Below, one piece after another: positions 26,870 to 33,222 of a stretch of 33,222 nt of DNA (within the stretch, counting starts at the first letter, position 1; the number at the start of each line of letters is the position of its first letter). A program made the translations under genes and the position numbers. The notes beneath the pieces were generated by a model. It was not told the DNA's origin, made no database searches, and saw nothing but the letters and a program-made list of their open reading frames with translations. The stretch is from contig JALLBK010000034.1 of NCBI GenBank assembly GCA_036940085.1, positions 1-33,222 on the forward strand, in the 5' to 3' direction. This DNA comes from Discostella pseudostelligera. Taxonomy: Eukaryota > Bacillariophyta > Thalassiosirophyceae > Thalassiosirales > Thalassiosiraceae.

Positions 26870-29800
26870 ATGGTCCTCGCCGAGATCCCCCTGTGGGTGA
26901 GCCACGGCAATAATCCCCCCTCGTCATCGTCCTTGTCTGATGGCGCGCGATCTCTCGTTGGCATGGGATTCGCGAATAATAATTCATCTGAAAACACTCC
27001 GCCCTCGACCTCATCATCAGCATCAGCTGCATCGTCGTCCCGGCCCGAAGTCATCGCCGCAAAAGATGCTCTCTCCCTCTTATCCTTCTCCTCGTCATCA
27101 TCAACACGTCAGGTGGCAATGTATTCCATTGACATTCATCCTGATGGAACACGCTTTGCTACTGCCGGTGGCGATGGCTCGGTTAAAATTTGGAGTATGA
27201 ATTGTTTGTTTGGTGGAAAATTAGTGCTGCATGACGAGAAGAAGAATGGTAGCAGCAGTAGCAATAAAAGAAGTGGCGGCGATAGAAGGGGTTGTGATGG
27301 TAGTGGTGGGGGCAGTGGTGGAATGAAGAAAAGGAAACGAAAATTGCCGACGAGTAAATTCACCAGTAATGGGAATTACATTAGCAGTAATACTGAAGAT
27401 TATGAAGATGATGACACTACTACCTCCTCTTCATCATCATCATCCGAAGGGGCAGATGGCAGAGAGAAAAGTGCATTGGGAGCAACCTCCTCGCAGCAGC
27501 AGCAGCAACAACAACACCAACAGGCGGACAATAATTTGGGAACATCCTCTGCTCTCATGGCACCTACGACGACGACAACAATGACAGCAGTAGCCATGGG
27601 GGGAGTGAATGATTTGTCGGGATTAGTCCGTAGAAAGAAAGGGGGTGCTAGTGGAAAAATAGCAACCTCATCATCTACTACGGTGAATCCATTCACAACA
27701 TCTAATGATGACGACCGTAACAATGATAGCCCATTATCTCCCCTGTCGAGATTGACCCAGCAGCGACGTGGCAATGTAACTGTTCCTACTACTGGCACCA
27801 CTTCTGCTGATCCCACCACCAAAACACGCCATCCGAAACAACAACCCAACAATAAATTATTATGCACCATCGCTTCCTCCCACACGGGCTCCGTCCTATG
27901 TGTACGTTTCTCACCCAGTGGTCTATATCTTGCCACGGCCGGGGATGATTCGTATGTGAATATTTATACACGATGTGCCCAGCCTTCCTTGGCCAAAATG
28001 GGGAATTTAGTAGGTGTTGGAAATGCCGAGGGTGGTATGTCTAGTGGTGGGGCTGGTCGACTTGGTACTGGTGGCGGAGGAAGTGGTAGTTCTACTGGAG
28101 TCAATGAAGATATTGAGCATTGGAATCGAATTGCCGTCTGTCGTGGACATCATCTCGATGTCGTCGGATTGGCATGGGCACCTGATGATAGTCATTTGGT
28201 TAGTTGCAGTTTGGATAGCGTGAATCCGATTATTGTTTGGAGGCTGTATGATGTGTTGAATAATGATGGGGAGGATGGTAACCATCATCACGATGGGGAT
28301 GGTGGTAGGCTTGGACGGGGAGGTATGACGACGTCTTCATCATCTATTCGACACATGACGGTGCACAATCTCCACCCTCACAAGATATTAGGACGGAATG
28401 TGCACACTTCGACCGTCAAGGGTGTAGCATTCGATCCAGCGGGGAAGTATCTAGCATCCTCGGGAGATGACCCTGCCATATGCATATGGAGAGCGTTCGA
28501 TGATTGGGGATTAGAAGCACGTATCGATTCGAGTAGTGGTGTCTTTCGTAGTAAGAAGCGCAAGCGACAACAACCGGCCGACAATGGCCTCAGCCCCACC
28601 ATCAGCAAGAACAACAACAATGGCCATGCGGGAGATGATTTTGAGGAGGACGATCCCGGAGAGCTAGCGAGCTTGTCATTATTTCGTCGCATCTCGTTTG
28701 CCCCCGACGGATCTCACGTGTGTGGTACAAATGCCACATTGAGAGGGAAAAATATCGCGGCGATGATAAGTCGTGAGGGATGGATGGCATCTGGCCCTCA
28801 AAGTGGTGGTGGCCGTGAGGGGGTGGATACAAGGCCCCCATCGGGTGCAGCAAACTTGGTGGGACACAAGCAGCCCGTGGTGGCGAGTCGACACTGTCCC
28901 GTATTCTTTGCCGTTCCAAAAAGGACGAATCAAGGAGAAGGGTCATCGTCGGATTCAGATGTAAGCGATGAAATGGATGATCCAGATGAAGAGCCAGAGT
29001 ATGCCACATTAGTCGCATTGGGTGACAAGCGTGGCTTTGTAACAATTTGGTCTACCAAATTTAGCCGCCCGTTGTTTAAGATGCAATGTTCGGAAAGTCG
29101 GTGTACCGTCACGGACATTTCATGGGGAGTTGTTCGCCATCGTGGTAGTGATCCCACTGAAGAAAGAGATGAATTGGTCATGATTGTTTCCCTATTAGAT
29201 GGCTACATTGTGGCCCTTAACTTTGATATCCCTACCGAGGTTGGAGGTGGGTCGATCTTATCGAGCGATAAGACGAGAAGAATCTTTCGAGCAAAATATG
29301 GTATAGAGGACTTTGTCGGAACCTATTGCTTTTCTCCTGGAAAGCATCACCAACCGAGAAAGCGTTTGGTCGATGATGCCGGGCCTGTTTTAATCGAGAA
29401 TGCATTTCAGCTTATGATGGAGATGGAAGCTGGTTCTGAGAGTATTGACTACGGTGGGTCATCGGGAAATGTTGACAAGGAGAACGGAGACGGTGCCAAT
29501 CAGCAGCCGCAGCTGGATCAAGGGGCTGCTGCTGATCGAACAGTCTCTGACGATGAAAATGTTCAAGCCAACGGAACAGCCGAGGATGGAAAGAAACGAC
29601 ATGAGAATAGAGAGGAGAATCCAGCAACTTCTCTTCGAAGTGCTCTACATGCTGCTTCTGTGGCCTCTGTGGCTGCAGAAGGTGTCACGACGCTTGCTGC
29701 AAAGCGTGCGGTAATGGGCGGTAATGCTGATTCTGGACCTCAGACTGCATCGACAGCACAAGTGAATGCCCGTCTATCATCAGCACCACCAGCTGTCCCC

Positions 29801-31129
29801 AACGTTGATAATCATTCCATTAGCAGTTTGGGATCGACCATGAAAGTTCCTTTCAACGTGAGCAAGATACTTTCTGTTGATTTAACGTCCAAACTTACAA
29901 CGGCCATGACCTCTACGATGGCATTTTCGTCTCCATTGAGCAACAATAGCAACAAAATTATTGCAGACTGCACAAACATCACGTTCAACGAAACTGCGTC
30001 GTCCTCATCATGGCCACATGCAACACTCACCATCAGTAGTGGCGGCGAAAAGAAGTGGAAAGATATCATTGCTAGGTCGAATGCAACTGCTCTGGCGGCC
30101 AATCATCAGCTCTTAGTTGTTGGAACTTCTGATGGATGTTTGTATTTCTACGGAACTTCACCCACTGTAGGTTGGATGAGCGGCAAGGCTTACCGGGCAT
30201 TTCCGCCGTTTGTGTTGGGAAGTCCCATTGTTCAAATCAATATCCGGGGTAGTAGTATTCGTCAGTCCACTACTTCATGTTGTGAAATGGTTGTTGTTTC
30301 ATCTGACGGAAACTTCTTCGTGTACACGTTCATCGACTCGGTGAAGCCGTCATTGTTCTACAAAGGAAGCATTATCCCAGCCATGCAGCACTTGCGACTG
30401 TCATATTATGACTCGGCCAAGCAACAACGTTCGTTATCACCACCGAATCTTGCTCGAATTCAAATAACTGATTCGAACCATCTCATGCTCATCCTCATTC
30501 TTCCATTGAAATCCACTGGAGGACGGTCGCTCAAGGGTTTCGTCTACAATCGCGATATGGAACTTTGGATGTGTATATCTGACTCGAACAACTTCGTTGT
30601 CTCTGATTTCTACTCCTTCTTTCCTGGTGAAAATGCATTTGCCAATAGTATCGGCTCTGACAGGCGACAAGGACCGGATCGTGACGAGGGAATGTTGGCC
30701 AAGATGGATAGAATTGTCAGATCGAGTTCTTCTGTCATCGCATCAGCCAAGCAAGTCTATCAAAGAATAACTTTGTCGGAATCAGGGTCTACGACAGATA
30801 TAATCGTCATCGTCACCCGATCTCACTGTGAGGATAGGTTGGCTTGTTCCATCGTGCTTGGCTCATCAAATGAATTCAAGACTTGGCTTCGATATTATGC
30901 ACGCTGTCTAGTATCCACTGGAGACGAGTTAGGGTTACGTTTCTTGGTGGACAATTTACTTAATGATCAGCAGATGAATTCACCATCCTTCCTATCGGAA
31001 GGCAGGCAATCTCTCAATTTGGTGGGGAAAGATCTCGTTCGTTGTGCAATTTTGCCGGAATGTCAGTCTAGTCGATCACTTCAAAGGTTCACAAATGAGC
31101 TTTCGATGGAGCTTGAGACGTTGGAATAG
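26870..31129 (+). CDS. HIRA: Histone chaperone HIRA (WD40 and Hira domain)
   Basis: HIRA deposits histone H3.3-H4 outside replication and acts in the nucleus. This intronless 1419-residue protein has seven propeller-like segments: about 80-108 (IDIHPDGTRFATAGGDGSVK), 336-367, 417-460, 509-544 (FDPAGKYLASSGDDPAICIW), 607-627, 707-730 and 748-783. A Ser/Thr/Gln-rich insert of about 220 residues splits blade 1 from blade 2. A low-complexity linker follows the propeller, and the C-terminal Hira domain lies at about 1060-1260 (LLVVGTSDGCLYFYG, then CCEMVVVSSDGNFFVYTF). The frame opens upstream at 26546. I chose the ATG at 26870 because MVLAEIPLWVSHGN matches the family start (M, then P-x-W-V-x-H) and because E2F-like sites lie in the extension. 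Confidence 0.88.
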   Translation: MVLAEIPLWVSHGNNPPSSSSLSDGARSLVGMGFANNNSSENTPPSTSSSASAASSSRPEVIAAKDALSLLSFSSSSSTRQVAMYSIDIHPDGTRFATAGGDGSVKIWSMNCLFGGKLVLHDEKKNGSSSSNKRSGGDRRGCDGSGGGSGGMKKRKRKLPTSKFTSNGNYISSNTEDYEDDDTTTSSSSSSSEGADGREKSALGATSSQQQQQQQHQQADNNLGTSSALMAPTTTTTMTAVAMGGVNDLSGLVRRKKGGASGKIATSSSTTVNPFTTSNDDDRNNDSPLSPLSRLTQQRRGNVTVPTTGTTSADPTTKTRHPKQQPNNKLLCTIASSHTGSVLCVRFSPSGLYLATAGDDSYVNIYTRCAQPSLAKMGNLVGVGNAEGGMSSGGAGRLGTGGGGSGSSTGVNEDIEHWNRIAVCRGHHLDVVGLAWAPDDSHLVSCSLDSVNPIIVWRLYDVLNNDGEDGNHHHDGDGGRLGRGGMTTSSSSIRHMTVHNLHPHKILGRNVHTSTVKGVAFDPAGKYLASSGDDPAICIWRAFDDWGLEARIDSSSGVFRSKKRKRQQPADNGLSPTISKNNNNGHAGDDFEEDDPGELASLSLFRRISFAPDGSHVCGTNATLRGKNIAAMISREGWMASGPQSGGGREGVDTRPPSGAANLVGHKQPVVASRHCPVFFAVPKRTNQGEGSSSDSDVSDEMDDPDEEPEYATLVALGDKRGFVTIWSTKFSRPLFKMQCSESRCTVTDISWGVVRHRGSDPTEERDELVMIVSLLDGYIVALNFDIPTEVGGGSILSSDKTRRIFRAKYGIEDFVGTYCFSPGKHHQPRKRLVDDAGPVLIENAFQLMMEMEAGSESIDYGGSSGNVDKENGDGANQQPQLDQGAAADRTVSDDENVQANGTAEDGKKRHENREENPATSLRSALHAASVASVAAEGVTTLAAKRAVMGGNADSGPQTASTAQVNARLSSAPPAVPNVDNHSISSLGSTMKVPFNVSKILSVDLTSKLTTAMTSTMAFSSPLSNNSNKIIADCTNITFNETASSSSWPHATLTISSGGEKKWKDIIARSNATALAANHQLLVVGTSDGCLYFYGTSPTVGWMSGKAYRAFPPFVLGSPIVQINIRGSSIRQSTTSCCEMVVVSSDGNFFVYTFIDSVKPSLFYKGSIIPAMQHLRLSYYDSAKQQRSLSPPNLARIQITDSNHLMLILILPLKSTGGRSLKGFVYNRDMELWMCISDSNNFVVSDFYSFFPGENAFANSIGSDRRQGPDRDEGMLAKMDRIVRSSSSVIASAKQVYQRITLSESGSTTDIIVIVTRSHCEDRLACSIVLGSSNEFKTWLRYYARCLVSTGDELGLRFLVDNLLNDQQMNSPSFLSEGRQSLNLVGKDLVRCAILPECQSSRSLQRFTNELSMELETLE

Positions 31130-31623
31130 AGGAAATCCTTGACTACAGAATCATTGTTTGTCATATGTGGAATACTTCGTTGCATGTCCTGGCGGCCAAG
31201 GTCCATAGTCATGCAACTGCGAACTATTCCGCTCCGACAGCGAGACTGTCATATCTAGGAGTACCAATGAATTTGGCCAATGGCTGCTATCTAATGGCCA
31301 CTGGCCACCATGACCACAATTTTCTTTTGGATCTCAGTATGCGATACTTCCATCCTCGACGGAAACATCACAGTAGAAGTATGGCTTGCGTTGCATTTCA
31401 TTAGTAGCAGGTAGCAGTAGAACTCATCTCGTTCAATGTGTTGCAACTTTGTTTACTAGAATTACGTTTTTGATTTCAAGTAGCTGCGGCAACAACAACC
31501 TGCAGCACCAGCAGGATACAATTCTCTTGTTGAACGCACACTGCTGTCGATAGCACATATAATATCAACTTGATAGATATTACGCCTACAAAGCTAATAT
31601 ACTTTAATCCTCTCCCGTTTCCT
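31130..31623. other. Convergent 3' region between HIRA and family copy 5; no gene seen
   Basis: This stretch follows the HIRA stop and precedes the 3' end of copy 5 on the opposite strand. A plus-strand frame at 31165-31404 has 79 codons but no domain, repeat or family motif, and it lies where the HIRA 3' untranslated region is expected. Confidence 0.45.
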
Positions 31624-32031
31624 TTACTGCTCCATTTCATTGCTCATGAGAAAATCCTCGATGAGCAATGTCGGATGCAGCTCAAACGACACTCTTGTCC
31701 TTCGAGTATTCTTGTCACTTTCACTATCACAACCAGAAGATGATGATGTGTGCTGCACACTACGACGGTGACTACTGGTGGCGGTATCTTGTTCCGTCTC
31801 TGCACTGAATGGTGATCGGCGGCATCTAACGGCTGGTTGATCACCAAGCAACACACTCATCCGATTATCTAAACTTGAGTAATAAGAAAAAGCATCAATG
31901 AGTTGATGTCTGTCGAAGGAATCTTGTCGATACTGTTTCCTCTTCATGGCAAAGTCGGAGGAGGACGAGGACGAGGACGAGCCGCCATCATAATTCTTAG
32001 TAGGGACTATTAGCTTGCAGGAGGATTGCAT
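31624..32031 (-). CDS. Small protein of the YDGG/FSYYSS/RVSF family, copy 5
   Basis: This 135-residue protein starts at the ATG at 32031 (MQSSCKLIV), which aligns with the MQSS start of copy 3. The frame extends to 32040 only through a TTG. Blocks are PTKNYDGGS at 10-18, DAFSYYSSLDNRMSVLLG at 46-63, and TRRTRVSFELHPTLL at 109-123. A poly-Ser run follows YDGG, and a Ser- and acid-rich linker precedes the C-terminal block. The Thr in HPT replaces the Ser of the other copies. It lies about 15.6 kb from the nearest other copy, so it is dispersed rather than tandem. Function unknown. Confidence 0.7.
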   Translation of the reverse strand: MQSSCKLIVPTKNYDGGSSSSSSSSDFAMKRKQYRQDSFDRHQLIDAFSYYSSLDNRMSVLLGDQPAVRCRRSPFSAETEQDTATSSHRRSVQHTSSSSGCDSESDKNTRRTRVSFELHPTLLIEDFLMSNEMEQ

Positions 32032-32755
32032 TTTTGTCAATATTATATTCTTGGCAACAGCGGTGGAGTTGGGGAGAGGGGAATAGGGAGCTCTGAAATA
32101 TGGAAATGGGATGTAAAACGATGATATTATTCTGTGATCGGAGTGTACAGAGACAAAAATAATGAAGTTGGTCGGGTTGAGGAGTGGTTTCTATCATCAT
32201 CCTTCAAAATTCAAATACGTCTGGAGCTTCGGATTTGTGGCGCTGCAAGTGCTCAGATGTGATTTGAGACGGTCTTATCGGGTTCTTGAGGGGGTAACAC
32301 TGACGTCTGTAGCTGTTGTGAGAAAGTCAAACAGCCCAGGCACTTATTTTCAGATGGCCATCTCGTCAAATTGATGTTCAAAGGAGTTTCCCGGAAAGTC
32401 ATAAAACTGCGTGGTACTCATTCAGGTCATCAAAGTTCACACTTGGGGTCACGGCGACCAAAAAATACGATTCTTGAGGGGGATATGTAAAATTTCTCAG
32501 ACGCTCATGACACGGTTGTTGTGACAAAGTGAAACTGCCCAGCGACTCCTTTTCAGGCGTCTGCCTTCTGTCACATGCCTTTTTTTGTCTTTTTCCTGTC
32601 CGTCGCCCGAATACAGTCTGACACTTCACAACCTGATGTCACATCTGTGGGCACTGGGGGACCGGGGAAAGCCCCACAGATGCCAAGAAATCACATGCAA
32701 CATCATCATCAATAATTCAATTTGGCATCGGCATCGGCGAACTTGCAGGATTTGA
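32032..32755. other. Intergenic stretch with a diverged repeat pair; no gene seen
   Basis: This is upstream DNA of copy 5 and then repeat-like sequence. Two related blocks start with TTCTTGAGGGGG at 32283 and 32471 and run to about 32360 and 32564. Both then hold TGTTGTGA, AAAGT and AAAC, GCCCAG, and TTTTCAG. Short open frames in this stretch have no recognisable content. Confidence 0.4.
32283..32564. repeat. Two diverged repeat blocks, offset 188 bases
   Basis: The blocks are about 32283-32360 and 32471-32564. Shared words in order are TTCTTGAGGGGG, TGTTGTGA, AAAGT followed by AAAC, GCCCAG, ACT and TTTTCAG. The second block has about 16 extra bases after the first word. They sit just left of the MULE-like fragment and could be subterminal repeats of that element, but this is not established. 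Confidence 0.45.
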
Positions 32756-33076
32756 TACTGTATATGGAGATCTGACCTGCATGGACGCCCACTTGGTATT
32801 GTATGGGTGACTGGGATGGTGAAGAAAAGATTGCTTCGTTTTGGAACTGTCTTATTTGTAGACTACATGAAGAGGAAGTACAATAAAGAGTCATGGCCTT
32901 ACTGTGGACCTGTAATTCTTGACGGAAACAATGAAATTGGAGTTGTTGGAGAATCACTGAATCTATCCGAGTCACTTGATGACATAGGCCAGTGGTTCAC
33001 CCCTGGTTCCAGGTGGAACTTTGGTTCCAGGTGGAACTTTGGTTCCAGGTGGAACCTAAATTCGCTGACAGAGTGA
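32756..33076 (+). mobile_element. Probable fragment of a MULE-type (Mutator-like) transposase
   Basis: The frame is open from just after a TGA at 32753 to the TGA at 33074-33076. It reads GRPLGIVWVTGMVKKRLLRF, GTVLFVDYMKRKYNKESWPY and GPVILDGNNEIGVVGESLNL, followed by SES-DDIGQWF. The order VLFVD, tYK-like, N, P, D-GN, Glu-Ser, W matches the start of the DDE core of MULE transposases, with Asp in LFVD as the first acidic residue. The frame has no convincing start and soon enters an 18-base repeat and a stop. A second frame, open from 33069 to the window edge, may carry the continuation. The family call comes from pattern only. Confidence 0.4.
33006..33055. repeat. Three 18-base tandem units, each with a 14-base palindrome
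   Basis: GTTCCAGGTGGAAC occurs at 33006-33019, 33024-33037 and 33042-33055, with the spacer CTTTG or similar giving an exact 18-base period. GTTCCA and TGGAAC are reverse complements around GG/T, so each unit can form a hairpin. Read in the transposase-like frame the units give repeated GSRWNF. Confidence 0.8.
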
Positions 33077-33222
33077 TGACAGACATTCTGACATCACCCC
33101 CGCCAAGTCAGCATCCTTGAGGATCCAAAGATCCTACAGGAGTGATGTGGGAACTCATACAAAACCTCCACATACTCCCCTTCTTGAGGTTGAAGCAGAT
33201 CCAGATCCAAGGGAAATCCATA
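33069..33222 (+). other. Partial open frame running off the window end
   Basis: This frame is open from after a TGA at 33066-33068 to the last base. It is shifted by one from the transposase-like frame. It reads HSDITPAKSASLRIQRSYRS and then TPLLEVEADPDPREI, which looks like protein. It may be the continuation of the transposon gene after a frameshift, or a separate exon. No start or domain is visible. Confidence 0.25.

Noticed and set aside
31165..31404. 79-codon plus-strand frame after HIRA
   Set aside because: It lies in the expected HIRA 3' untranslated region and has no domain, motif or regulatory support.
1..33222. CRISPR arrays, tRNA or rRNA genes, bacterial insertion sequences
   Set aside because: I looked for regular spaced repeats, cloverleaf-like sequence and bacterial transposase motifs and found none. 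The gene content is eukaryotic nuclear.

Overview
This window is nuclear DNA from a eukaryote, most likely a centric diatom or a close stramenopile relative. The basis is indirect. It encodes the eukaryote-only proteins TRAPPC12, TFIIE-beta, CCDC25, HIRA and AIP1/WDR1. Genes are compact, with few short GT-AG introns (73 to 294 bases). Several proteins carry long Ser/Thr/Gln/Asn/His runs, and two have N-termini that resemble bipartite plastid-targeting leaders. No bacterial operon, tRNA, rRNA or CRISPR structure was seen.

Layout, left to right. A TRAPPC12-like TPR protein (minus) and TFIIE-beta (plus) are divergent and share a 406-base promoter packed with GGCGGGAA (E2F-like) elements. Two adjacent members of a small-protein family follow (one decayed), then a long gene-poor stretch ending in a G-box cluster ahead of an unknown CxxC/WW-like protein. 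After it come a third family member, tandemly duplicated upstream DNA, and an RsuA-type pseudouridine synthase. A gene-poor stretch holds frame-broken coding-like sequence and a fourth family member. CCDC25 (2 exons, minus) and a DUF2358 protein (2 exons, plus) are divergent. AIP1/WDR1 is on the minus strand. A secreted M35-type metalloendopeptidase (4 exons, reconstructed here) follows. Next is a decayed tandem copy of an unknown membrane protein, then the intact gene, divergent from the histone chaperone HIRA. A fifth family member is next, and the window ends in degenerate repeats with a piece that looks like a MULE-type transposase.

The most notable signal is the repeated small-protein family: five loci, all on the minus strand, spread over about 25.5 kb between unrelated housekeeping genes. 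Members share three blocks: an N-terminal T-K-x-Y-D-G-G block, a central F-S-Y-Y-S-S block, and a C-terminal R-R-x-R-V-S-[FWY]-E-x-H-P-[ST]-L block. I do not recognise the family. The RVSF core resembles an RVxF protein phosphatase 1 docking motif, which gives a testable hypothesis. A second theme is the repeated use of GGCGGGAA elements upstream of housekeeping genes, which also helps decide several start codons.
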